From Actinophytocola sp036378875 (GTDB lineage Bacteria > Actinomycetota > Actinomycetes > Mycobacteriales > Pseudonocardiaceae): 64,000 bases of DNA. Under the pieces are notes generated by a model. The model was not told the origin of the DNA. It saw only the letters and a list, made by a program, of their open reading frames with translations, and made no database searches. The position numbers and the translations under genes were made by a program. This document shows, piece after piece, positions 8,895 to 16,899 of this stretch (the first letter of the stretch is position 1; each line of letters begins with the position of its first letter). The stretch spans positions 1 to 64,000 of the forward strand of contig NZ_DASUVO010000125.1 in NCBI RefSeq assembly GCF_036378875.1, written 5' to 3'.

Positions 8895-11800
8895 TCAGCT
8901 GAACTCCACCCAGTTCAGGTTCACCAGGCCCGTCGCCGGGCCACCGGTCACCGAGCGGAACACGAGGTACAGCCGGTGCGCGCCGGCCGGTTGGGACACC
9001 GGCACGCCCTGACTGGCCCACGCGTTCGTCCCGCTCGTGGCCGCCAGGGTGGCTGTCCCGACGACCGGGCCGTCCGGCGCGTCGAGCCGCAGTTCGACCG
9101 CCGCGCGTGGGGTGCCGACCGTCGTCGCCGAGCCACCCGAGTACCGCAGCGTCACCGACGCCACGCCGCCCAGGTTGATCGGGTCGAACGCGATGTGGTC
9201 GCCCGGGTCGACGCTGGCGAGCGCGAGCCCGCCGCCGGTGTCCGAACTGACCGTGACCTCCACGCCCTGCTTGACCTGAGCGTTCTCGGCCTGCTGGCGC
9301 GGTGTCTGGATCACCGCCTGCCCGATGGTGGTCAGCGCAGGCTGGCCGCCGCCGCCGAGGTCCGTGTACGACGCGCTGACACCGCCGTACAGGTACCCGC
9401 CGGCATGGTCGCCGCCGTCCGCGGGCGTGGCGAGCACACCGGTGCAGCCGGTGGTGGAACCCGCGCCGTGGCCGTGGCTGTCATGGCCGAGCACGAACGT
9501 CACGGTCACCCGCGAGCAGTCGATCGTGCCGTCCTCCGGGTCGGTGACCGTCACCTCGAACGGGACGTTGTCGCCCCAGTCGAAGAACGAGCCCGCGACC
9601 GGCGAGGTGATCGTGACTGTCGGCGCGGTGTTGCCCACCGTGATCGTGCGCGTCAACACCGCCGTCTTGCCGCTGGAGTCGGTCACCGTCAGCTTGGCCG
9701 TGTACTGCCCGTTGGTGGTGTAGGTGTGCGACGGGTTCGGGTCAGCCGAGTCGACCGTGCCGTCGTTGGTGAAGTCCCACGCGAAGGAGATCGACTCACC
9801 CGGGTCCGGGTCGTTGCTTCCCGCGCTGGAGAACGCCACGGTCAGCGGCGCCGTGCCCGACGTCGGCGTCGCGTTCATGACCGCGACCGGGGAACGCGTG
9901 CCCTTCACGTACCGGATCACCGCGAGCTGCGCGTCCGGGTTCGGGCGGAAGAACCCGTCGCCGTACTCGAGCACGTACAGGCTGCCGTCCGGCCCGAACT
10001 CCATCTCCATCGGGTTGTCGAAGACGGTGCCCGGCAGGAACTGCTCGACGCCGACCAGGTTGCCCTTGCCGTCGGTCCGCATCATGAACAGCTTGTCCCG
10101 CGTGAACTCACCGAACACGACCGAGTCGTCGTAGTACTCGGGGAACTTCGTGTCCGAAGTGGACTCGGTGTCGTAGTTGTAGATCGGGCCGCCGTGCGGG
10201 CCCACGCCGCCGGTGCCGATCACCGGCCACTTGAAGTCGCACGTGGTCGGTGGCGTCACCAGGTACGCGCCGGCACACGGCGTCCTGGCCTCGTAGGTGT
10301 ACCAGAACTGGGGCTGCTGCACCGAAGGCAGCACCCGCAGTCCGGTGTTGTGCCGCGAGTCGTTGACCGGCGCGCCGCAGTTGAACGCCGCACCCGGCGT
10401 CCTCGTGTCGAAGTCGAAGTCGATGTAGGGCAGGCTCGGCGAGTAGCAGAACGGCCAGCCGTAGTTGCCCGCCTTGTTCGTGCTGAACCAGCGACCCGTG
10501 CCCTCCGGTCCCCGGGTGGGGCTGGAGGTACGCGAGTCGGGGGAGTAGTCGCCGATGTACACCCGGCCCGAGGCGTCCACGTCGAAGCGGAACGGGTTGC
10601 GCATGCCCATCAGGAAGATCTCCGGCCGGGTCCTGCCCTCGTGATCTTCCGCCTCCGGGAACAGGTTCCCCTTCGGAATGGTGTAGGTCCCGTTGGCGCG
10701 CACCTTGATCCGCAGCAGCTTGCCACGCAGATCGTTGGTGTTGCCCGAGGAACGCCGCGCGTCGAGCGCGGGTGCGGCCGTCGGCCCGTCGTTGATCGGC
10801 GTGAACCCGTCCGAGCCGCCCGCGTTGGTGTCGTCGCCGGTGATCAGGTACAGCTGGCCCTTGCCGTCGAACTTGACCTTGCCGGCCACGTGGCAGCAGA
10901 TGCCCCGGTCGACGGGCACCCGCAGGATCTGCTGCTCGGTGGCCATGTCCAGGTGCGGGGTCGGCGTTTCCACGAACTTGAAGCGGGACAGTTGGTTGTA
11001 ACCCTTGAACTTGTCCCACACCGTCGGGTCCGCGCTGGACAGTGGTGCGTCGCCCTCGTTGACGCCCGGCGTCGACGGGTCGTCGACCGGCGTGTTCAGC
11101 TTGGGTGAGTAGTAGAGATAGACCCACTTGTTGGACGCGAAGTCCGGGTCGATCGACAGGGTCTGCAGGCCGTCCTCGTCGTGGCTGTAGACCGGGACGG
11201 TGGTGATGACCGGGCTGGCGCCGCTGGCCGGGTCGTAGAGCCGGATCTCGCCGCCGCGGGTGTTGTGCAGCACCCGGCCGTCCGGCAGGACAGCGAGGGA
11301 CATCGGCTCGCCAGGCTCGTCGTTGAGCGTGACCTTCTCGTAGTTGCCGAGCACGGTCGCGCCGCAGTCGCCCTCGACCACGCCCGCGGCCCACTCGATG
11401 CCGCCGAGCAGGTGCTCGCGCACGTTCCCGTTGCGGTAGGACTCGATGGAGTGGCCGAGCCCGGTGTACCAGGAGCGGCCGCCGACGGTGTCCTGGCACC
11501 AGGCGACCGGGTGGTCGAAGCCCATGGTGCCACCGGTGAACGACTTCTCGTCCACTGTGGACAGCACGTGTTGCTTGCCGCGCACGTTCGCCGCGAAGTT
11601 GTACCACTCCTCGGTCAGTGTGAGCGTGCGCGGCACGGTCTCGGTCGACGGGTGCGCGCGGTCGGCCACCGCGACGTTGCCCCGGCCGACGCCGGCGACG
11701 TTCGCGACGCGGGTGCCGACGAGCTGCTGGTAGAACGCCCAGTCCGGCTCCGTCTCGGCGGCGGCGTGCACCCCGACGTAGCCGCCGCCCGCGCGGATGT

Positions 11801-12203
11801 AGCCCTCGAACGCGGCCTCCTGCGCCGGGTTGAGCACGTTGCCGGTGGTGTTGAGGAACACCACGGCGCGGAACCGCGCGAGGTTCTCCGCTGTGAAGGC
11901 GGCGGCGTCCTCGGTGGCGGTGACCTGGAAGTCGTTGTCCTTGGCCAGGTCCCGGATCGTCCGCACACCGTCTCGAATGGACGGACGACGTTCACCGTCG
12001 GTCTTGGTGAACACGAGCACGCGATAGTCGGGCGGCCGCCGCTCGTCGGAACGCAGGGCGGCGGGGCCGTTCTCCCCGGCGGTCAGGTCACGGTCGTCGG
12101 ATGGTTCTGTGGTGGCGGTGGTGGCGCTGGCCATGGTCAACGACGCGGCTGCGACGAAACCGAGGGCAGCGGCCAGCCACCGGCGTCTTGCCGGCGTTGG
12201 CAT
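8895..12203 (-). CDS. Secreted ThuA - glucose/sorbosone dehydrogenase - PKD - carbohydrate-binding protein
   Basis: 1102 residues. A signal peptide (RRRWLAAALGF) is followed by a ThuA-like trehalose-utilisation domain (about 50-280), then a PQQ-type glucose/sorbosone dehydrogenase beta-propeller (about 300-700). A PKD domain follows (about 745-830, with SNDPDPGESISFAWDF), and a C-terminal beta-sandwich of CBM6 type ends the protein. The ATG at 12203 has GGAGG 7 nt upstream. This domain order is common in secreted actinobacterial proteins thought to act on sugars or glycosides outside the cell. It follows 22 bp after an exported sugar isomerase-like gene, which suggests a shared sugar-oxidation or keto-sugar step (inference). 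Confidence 0.88.
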   Translation of the reverse strand: MPTPARRRWLAAALGFVAAASLTMASATTATTEPSDDRDLTAGENGPAALRSDERRPPDYRVLVFTKTDGERRPSIRDGVRTIRDLAKDNDFQVTATEDAAAFTAENLARFRAVVFLNTTGNVLNPAQEAAFEGYIRAGGGYVGVHAAAETEPDWAFYQQLVGTRVANVAGVGRGNVAVADRAHPSTETVPRTLTLTEEWYNFAANVRGKQHVLSTVDEKSFTGGTMGFDHPVAWCQDTVGGRSWYTGLGHSIESYRNGNVREHLLGGIEWAAGVVEGDCGATVLGNYEKVTLNDEPGEPMSLAVLPDGRVLHNTRGGEIRLYDPASGASPVITTVPVYSHDEDGLQTLSIDPDFASNKWVYLYYSPKLNTPVDDPSTPGVNEGDAPLSSADPTVWDKFKGYNQLSRFKFVETPTPHLDMATEQQILRVPVDRGICCHVAGKVKFDGKGQLYLITGDDTNAGGSDGFTPINDGPTAAPALDARRSSGNTNDLRGKLLRIKVRANGTYTIPKGNLFPEAEDHEGRTRPEIFLMGMRNPFRFDVDASGRVYIGDYSPDSRTSSPTRGPEGTGRWFSTNKAGNYGWPFCYSPSLPYIDFDFDTRTPGAAFNCGAPVNDSRHNTGLRVLPSVQQPQFWYTYEARTPCAGAYLVTPPTTCDFKWPVIGTGGVGPHGGPIYNYDTESTSDTKFPEYYDDSVVFGEFTRDKLFMMRTDGKGNLVGVEQFLPGTVFDNPMEMEFGPDGSLYVLEYGDGFFRPNPDAQLAVIRYVKGTRSPVAVMNATPTSGTAPLTVAFSSAGSNDPDPGESISFAWDFTNDGTVDSADPNPSHTYTTNGQYTAKLTVTDSSGKTAVLTRTITVGNTAPTVTITSPVAGSFFDWGDNVPFEVTVTDPEDGTIDCSRVTVTFVLGHDSHGHGAGSTTGCTGVLATPADGGDHAGGYLYGGVSASYTDLGGGGQPALTTIGQAVIQTPRQQAENAQVKQGVEVTVSSDTGGGLALASVDPGDHIAFDPINLGGVASVTLRYSGGSATTVGTPRAAVELRLDAPDGPVVGTATLAATSGTNAWASQGVPVSQPAGAHRLYLVFRSVTGGPATGLVNLNWVEFS

Positions 12204-12225
12204 GGGTTTGCCTCCAGGTGCTGAC

Positions 12226-13329
12226 TCAGCGGCGGTAGATGGTCAGCTCGGACATGTTGGTGTAGCTGAGCGCGGCGAAGTCGAGCGATTGCGCCGGTGC
12301 GGCCGCGCCGCCGGGCGCGGTGTCCTGCTCCCAGTTGGCGTGGTGGAAGTGCTGTTCGCCGATGACCTCGAAGAACTGCTGGAAGTTGATGTCGCCCTCG
12401 CCGAGCGGCACCATGTCGTAGCCGTTGCCCGCGGCGGGGTTCTTGTTGCCGTCCTTGGCGTGGAACAGCGGGAACCGGTTGGTGCGTTGGGCGACGGTCA
12501 GGATCGGATCGAACAGGTCGGTCCGCTGCCGGCCCCACTTGTCGGTGTAGGTCTGGTGCTTGAACCGGGCGACGTACGCCCAGAACACGTCCATCTCGAA
12601 GAACACGAACCTCGGGTCGACCTTGTCGAAGAAGTACTCGAGCCGGCGCACCCCGGAGCTCCTGGTCGGCTTTCCGTTCGCGTCGAGCGGGCCGGAGTCC
12701 AGCAGGAAGCTGTAGGCGGCGTCGTGGTTGTGCGTGTACAGGCGCAGTCCCCGCGCCCGTGCCTGGCGGCCGAGGTCGTTCCAGACCTCGGCGGCGGCGT
12801 CCCAGTCGGACTGGTACTGGCTGTTCGTCGGGTCGGAGCCCGTGCCGATGTTCTTCATGCCCAGCTCCTGGGCGATGTCCATCTGCTGCGTGAAGGTCGC
12901 CGGGTTGATCTGGGTGTGCGTTCCGTTGGCGACCAGGCCGTTGTCGTCGAGGATCTTGCGGATCTCCCGCGGGGTGATCTGTCGGCCGAGGATCGAGGTG
13001 TGCTGGTTGTAGCCGGCGAACTCGATCTCCTTGTAGCCGATCTCGGCGAGCCGGGCGAGCACGCGCTCGAACCCGTACGGCACGCCGCTGGCGTCGGGCG
13101 CGGCGGCGATCCGGTCGCGGACGCTGTAGAGGATGATGCCGCGGTTCTGCGTGGGGATCAGCGGCTCGACCCGGAGGCGGCCACCGCCGTGCCGGTCGTT
13201 GTCGGCGAGGGCGGGGGCGCCGGTGGCGACGACCGGCAGGCCGGCGGCACCGAGCACGGTGGCCGCACCGGCCGATGCCCGGAACACGTCGCGCCGGGTG
13301 AAACGGGGCTTGTCGGGGGTCACGTCCAT
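12226..13329 (-). CDS. Tat-exported sugar phosphate isomerase/epimerase-like TIM barrel
   Basis: 367 residues from the ATG at 13329, which has AAAGGTG upstream and opens a Tat leader (FTRRDVFRASAG). The frame runs on to 13404, but those residues precede the leader and are not favoured. The mature part is an AP-endonuclease-2-type TIM barrel (GFERVLARLAEIGYKEIEF, then HTQINP, THNHDAAY and EMDVFW), with His, Glu and Asp metal ligands. Members isomerise or epimerise sugars, and exported forms often accompany ThuA proteins. First gene of a two-gene operon with the ThuA protein. Substrate unknown; a 3-keto-sugar hydratase or isomerase role is plausible. Confidence 0.85.
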   Translation of the reverse strand: MDVTPDKPRFTRRDVFRASAGAATVLGAAGLPVVATGAPALADNDRHGGGRLRVEPLIPTQNRGIILYSVRDRIAAAPDASGVPYGFERVLARLAEIGYKEIEFAGYNQHTSILGRQITPREIRKILDDNGLVANGTHTQINPATFTQQMDIAQELGMKNIGTGSDPTNSQYQSDWDAAAEVWNDLGRQARARGLRLYTHNHDAAYSFLLDSGPLDANGKPTRSSGVRRLEYFFDKVDPRFVFFEMDVFWAYVARFKHQTYTDKWGRQRTDLFDPILTVAQRTNRFPLFHAKDGNKNPAAGNGYDMVPLGEGDINFQQFFEVIGEQHFHHANWEQDTAPGGAAAPAQSLDFAALSYTNMSELTIYRR

Positions 13330-13444
13330 GGAATTCGCACCTTTCGCGGAACTCGGTGCTAGGCGGGGGGACGGGTTAGCCGCTTGTGACAGCTGTGTGA
13401 ACACTTCCGCTCGAACTATGCATGCTTTTAGTCATGAACAACAT

Positions 13445-13469
13445 ACTTTTGTTGATTGATGACAAAAGT
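13445..13469. promoter_or_regulatory. Inverted repeat ACTTTTGT-N9-ACAAAAGT
   Basis: Arms at 13445-13452 and 13462-13469 are perfect, with a 9-bp spacer, in an unusually AT-rich patch between the divergent isomerase operon and the SnoaL-like gene. It looks like a dimeric regulator site. Which gene it controls is uncertain, because it lies about 115 bp from the minus-strand start and 98 bp from the plus-strand start. Confidence 0.5.
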
Positions 13470-13518
13470 TGGTGCGTATGGCGGAGTGAGAATGCACCCT
13501 TCGGTGTTCATGATCAAA

Positions 13519-13534
13519 CAAGAACACGTTCTTG
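13519..13534. promoter_or_regulatory. Palindrome CAAGAAC-AC-GTTCTTG, TetR-type operator
   Basis: Perfect 7-bp arms with a 2-bp centre, 33 bp upstream of the SnoaL-like ATG. The AAC-N2-GTT core is the same as in KstR-type operators of steroid regulons, though flanking bases differ. A site for a TetR-family repressor is likely; steroid control is only a possibility. Confidence 0.5.
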
Positions 13535-13566
13535 TGCTGACGTCTGGAACGGCGGAAGCTTGACCC

Positions 13567-14049
13567 ATGGACCTCGTCGCCCTCGAAGAGATCAAGCGCC
13601 TCAAGCACCGCTACCTCCGCTGCGTCGACACCAAGGACTGGGACGACCTCGCGGACGTCCTGACCCCTGACGCGACCGCCGACTACGGCACGCCCACCTA
13701 CGGCCGGCCGCTGAAGCTGACCGGCCGGGACGCGATCGTGGGGTTCCTGCGCGACAGCCTCGGCCCGGGCCTGATCACCACGCACTTCGCCACCCAGCCC
13801 GAGATCGACCTCGACGGCGACGAGGCGGCCGGCACCTGGGCGTTCGAGGACACCGTGATCTCCACCGAACACCGGGTGGTGATCATCGGCGCGGCGTTCT
13901 ACGAGGACCGCTACCGGCGCTGCGACGACGGCCGCTGGCGCATCGCCCACACGGGCTACCAGCGCACGTACGAGGCGACACTCAAGCTCGACGACCTGCC
14001 GAGCTTCCGCCTCACCGCGAACCGCTGGGCCACGGCGTCAGCTGGATAG
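13567..14049 (+). CDS. SnoaL/NTF2-like family protein
   Basis: 160 residues with the cone-shaped NTF2-like fold pattern. The N-terminal helix EEIKRLKHRYLRCVDTKDW is followed by DDLADVLTPDATADYG, and a C-terminal sheet ends DGRWRIAHTGYQRTYE. Members include ketosteroid isomerase-like and ring-hydroxylating dioxygenase beta-like proteins. This one resembles the stand-alone SnoaL_4 type with a conserved Tyr/Asp pocket. It is cytosolic and transcribed alone under a palindromic operator. Function unknown beyond the fold. Confidence 0.8.
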   Translation: MDLVALEEIKRLKHRYLRCVDTKDWDDLADVLTPDATADYGTPTYGRPLKLTGRDAIVGFLRDSLGPGLITTHFATQPEIDLDGDEAAGTWAFEDTVISTEHRVVIIGAAFYEDRYRRCDDGRWRIAHTGYQRTYEATLKLDDLPSFRLTANRWATASAG

Positions 14050-14084
14050 AACGCGTTGCAACTGACCGCGTGTGGGCCCCGGGC

Positions 14085-14633
14085 TTAAGTGCGAGCGCGC
14101 AGCCCGTCAAGGGTGAGGCCGACGTGACGGTGCAATGTCTGCTCGTCCGGCGCCAGCTGGGCGACACCGCTGAGCGCCAGGATCTGCAGACCCACGTCAC
14201 CGGCCGACACGTCACGGCGCAACGTGCCCTGCTCGTGTGCGCGCGCGACCACGCCGGACAGCGCCTCCGCCAGGTGCGCGTGGCATGCGGCGAACGCCTC
14301 CGCGCGCGAGGTCATGCCATCCAGGATCGCGCGGTGGCGGGCCATTGTCGCCACCGTGTGCTCCACGATCGTGCGTAGGCCGGTCCACGCGTCCGCCTCC
14401 TCGACCGCCTGAGCGGTGACCTCGGTCCACCCGTCGAGGTCCGTCCGCATGGCCGCCTGTACCAGGTCGTCCTTGGTGGGGAAGTGCCGGTACACCGTCG
14501 CGACGCCGACCCCGGCCCGGCGCGCGATCTCCCGCACGTCCGCGCCCAGCCCGCGCTCGTCGAGCGTCTCGCGTGCGGCGGTCAACACCTGTGCCTCGTT
14601 GCGTACGGAGTCCTCACGGCGGCGGCGGGTCAT
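14085..14633 (-). CDS. TetR-family transcriptional regulator
   Basis: 182 residues. The N-terminal helix-turn-helix (VREIARRAGVGVATVYRHFP, residues about 34-53) is followed by an all-helical ligand-binding domain. It is divergent from the SDR gene at 14705, with an inverted repeat in the 71-bp gap, so it probably represses that gene and itself. The ligand is not predictable. Confidence 0.88.
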   Translation of the reverse strand: MTRRRREDSVRNEAQVLTAARETLDERGLGADVREIARRAGVGVATVYRHFPTKDDLVQAAMRTDLDGWTEVTAQAVEEADAWTGLRTIVEHTVATMARHRAILDGMTSRAEAFAACHAHLAEALSGVVARAHEQGTLRRDVSAGDVGLQILALSGVAQLAPDEQTLHRHVGLTLDGLRART

Positions 14634-14663
14634 GGGGCGACTTTACCGGAGCGCATGTTCCGC

Positions 14664-14693
14664 CATTATCCGAAACGGATGTTCCGGATAATG
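14664..14693. promoter_or_regulatory. Operator between tetR-type gene and SDR gene
   Basis: CATTATCCG at 14664-14672 and CGGATAATG at 14685-14693 form a 9-bp inverted repeat with 12 bp between. Within it ATCCG-AAA-CGGAT and a second CCGGAT overlap. It lies between divergent starts at 14633 and 14705 and 11 bp upstream of the SDR ATG, the usual place for TetR self-control. Confidence 0.65.
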
Positions 14694-14704
14694 GAGGTTC
14701 AGGG

Positions 14705-15511
14705 ATGGGCACCACGGTGATCACGGGCGGCACTGACGGCATCGGTCGCGCGCTGGCCGCGCACCTGTTGCGGCGTGGCGAGACCGTGGTGGTGGTCGGG
14801 CGCAGTAGAGCCAAGTTCGACTCGTTGCCAAGCGGTGACGCGCACTTCGTCGCCGCCGACCTGCGGCTGGTGCGGGAGAACCAGCGCGTGGTCACTGAGC
14901 TGCGGGAGCGGTTCCCGGTGATCGACGCACTCGTGCTCGCGGCGGCCTTCGTGCACCGCGACCGCCAGCTGACCGAAGAGGGCTTCGAGCACACGTTCGC
15001 GCTGTACTACCTCAGCCGGCACCTGCTGGCCGCCGGCCTGCTGCCCGCGCTCGCCGCGGCGCCGCGACCGGTGGTCCTCGACGCGACCGTGCCCGGCGCG
15101 CCGAAGGACGCGGTCCGTTGGGACGATCTCCAGCTGTCGCGGGACTTCGGTTGGAAGGTCGCGAACCTGCAGAGCCGGCGGCTCGGTGAGCTTTCCGCTC
15201 AGCGCCTGGTCACCCGGCCGGAGGCGGGCGCGTTGCGGTACGTCCTGGTGAATCCCGGTTTCGTGCGCACGAGTCACCAGGGTGCGCTGAGTCGTCCGGC
15301 TCGTGCGTTCGTCACGCTGTTGGCGCGCACCCTGGGCACTCCGCCGGAGCGGGCCGTCACGCCGCTCGTCGCGTTGCTCGACGAGCCGCCTGCCGAGCCG
15401 CTCACCGCCTACCGGGGCGGCAAGGTGGTACCGCTGTCCACGGTGGACCTGGCGGACGTCGAGCGGCTGCACGAGGTCACCGACTGTCTGCTGACGCCGC
15501 TCGCCAGATGA
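14705..15511 (+). CDS. Atypical short-chain dehydrogenase/reductase-like protein
   Basis: 268 residues from the ATG at 14705; the frame opens earlier but the Rossmann fold starts here. The nucleotide motif TGGTDGIG (about residues 7-14) is intact. The catalytic parts are not: the NNAG motif reads LAAA, the serine strand reads VVLDATVPG, and the YxxxK site reads NLQSR. Length and the NPGFVRTSHQG segment after the active site match SDRs related to retinol dehydrogenase. It may bind NADP without redox chemistry, or use other residues. It is controlled by the divergent TetR gene. Fold sure, activity doubtful. Confidence 0.75.
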   Translation: MGTTVITGGTDGIGRALAAHLLRRGETVVVVGRSRAKFDSLPSGDAHFVAADLRLVRENQRVVTELRERFPVIDALVLAAAFVHRDRQLTEEGFEHTFALYYLSRHLLAAGLLPALAAAPRPVVLDATVPGAPKDAVRWDDLQLSRDFGWKVANLQSRRLGELSAQRLVTRPEAGALRYVLVNPGFVRTSHQGALSRPARAFVTLLARTLGTPPERAVTPLVALLDEPPAEPLTAYRGGKVVPLSTVDLADVERLHEVTDCLLTPLAR

Positions 15512-15520
15512 GACTGGTGG

Positions 15521-15539
15521 AACTGAACTGACTTCAGTT
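15521..15539. promoter_or_regulatory. Inverted repeat AACTGAA-N5-TTCAGTT
   Basis: Perfect 7-bp arms at 15521-15527 and 15533-15539, between the SDR stop and the FAD oxidoreductase start at 15571. The spacing and length fit a TetR- or MarR-type operator for the downstream gene. No dedicated regulator gene adjoins it other than the TetR at 14085, whose own site has a different sequence. Confidence 0.5.
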
Positions 15540-15570
15540 AGGCTCCGGGCCTGGATCGCGGGAGGTTCGG

Positions 15571-16896
15571 ATGGCGGACGAGGTGGACCTGCTGGTCGTC
15601 GGGGCGGGAATGGCCGGGCTGACCGCGGCCGCCCGTGCGGCACGGGCCGGGTTGTCGGTGCTGGTCACCGAGGTCGCCGAGGATGTCGGCGGCTCGGCCC
15701 GGTTCGCCGGGTACGCGTGGACCGCGCCCAGCCACGAGGTCATGACCGCGCAGAACCCCGGCGGGGACGTCGCGCTGCGGCATGCCCTCGTGGACCGGTT
15801 CGCCGACGCGGTCGAGTGGATCCGGTCCGTCGGGGTGGAAGTCGGTGCGCCGCAACGGATCCTGAGCTTCGGTCGCGGGCATCGGTTCGACACCAACCAC
15901 TACGTCGACACCTGCCGGCGGATCGTGCTCGACGCCGGTGGATCGGTCCGACTCGGCACCGAGACCGAACGGCTGACCGTCGACGGCGGCATCGTGACCG
16001 GTGCGGTGCTGCGGCCGGGCGGCGCGGTGCGTGCGAGGTGGACGTTGCTCGCGACCGGCGGGCTCCAGGGTGACCTCGGGCTGCGTGCCGCGCACGTCCA
16101 CCCCGACGCCGACCGGATTGGCCTGCGTGCCAACCCACACAGCCGTGGTGGCGGCTACCGGCTGGCCACCGCGGCCGGCGCGGCCACCGGTCCCGACGAC
16201 GCCGGCTTCTACGGGCATCTCGTCCCGAGCGGCGTCCCGTTCACGGACCCGGCGGACTTCGTCGACCTGTCGCTCTATTACAGCGAGCACGCGCTGCTGT
16301 TCAACCTCGCGAACGAGCGGTTCGTCGACGAGACGCTCGGCGACCACCTCACGACGATGGCGCTGCTGGACCAGCCGGAGAGCCGGGGGCTGCTCGTCGC
16401 GGACGCGCGGGTCTTCCGGGACTGGATCGTCGGTTCCTATGTGGACGGTGCGGTCGCGGTCGACAAGTTCGCCATGGCGAGCAAGCGGGGTGGCCGCGCC
16501 GGAATGGCCGAGGACCTCGACGACCTCACGAACCTGCCCGAGGAATGGGGCTATGCGGGCAAAGCCGTCCGCGACGGGGTCGCGCTGTTCAACGAGCGGG
16601 CCGCGGCGGGGGAGGAGCTGGTGCCGGGGCGCGCGCTGGACCGCCTCCCGCTGGACGAGCCGCCGTACTATGTGATCGAGGCCGAGCCGGCCATCACGTT
16701 CGCCTTCCACGGCGTACGCATCGACGACCACGCACGGGTTCTGCGGCCGGACGGCTCGCCCCTGCCCGGACTGCTCGCCGCCGGCGCCGACGCGGGTGGC
16801 CTGTGGCGCCGCGCCTACGCGGGTGGCCTCGCGGCGGCACTGGTGTTCGGCCTCACGGCCACGGAGACGGTGAGCAACGGAACAGGGACGGGTTGA
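15571..16896 (+). CDS. FAD-dependent oxidoreductase, fumarate reductase/3-ketosteroid dehydrogenase-like
   Basis: 441 residues. The FAD_binding_2 domain starts at once with LLVVGAGMAGLTAAARAA and an acidic strand end. The C-terminal GLLAAGADAGGLWRRAYAGG is the family's second FAD contact. It has no signal peptide or heme domain, so it is a soluble flavoprotein like KstD or urocanate/fumarate reductase-type enzymes. The electron acceptor and substrate are not evident. GGGAGG lies 9 nt before the ATG. It ends 3 bp from the convergent acetyltransferase gene with no terminator visible. Confidence 0.82.
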   Translation: MADEVDLLVVGAGMAGLTAAARAARAGLSVLVTEVAEDVGGSARFAGYAWTAPSHEVMTAQNPGGDVALRHALVDRFADAVEWIRSVGVEVGAPQRILSFGRGHRFDTNHYVDTCRRIVLDAGGSVRLGTETERLTVDGGIVTGAVLRPGGAVRARWTLLATGGLQGDLGLRAAHVHPDADRIGLRANPHSRGGGYRLATAAGAATGPDDAGFYGHLVPSGVPFTDPADFVDLSLYYSEHALLFNLANERFVDETLGDHLTTMALLDQPESRGLLVADARVFRDWIVGSYVDGAVAVDKFAMASKRGGRAGMAEDLDDLTNLPEEWGYAGKAVRDGVALFNERAAAGEELVPGRALDRLPLDEPPYYVIEAEPAITFAFHGVRIDDHARVLRPDGSPLPGLLAAGADAGGLWRRAYAGGLAAALVFGLTATETVSNGTGTG

Positions 16897-16899
16897 TCG

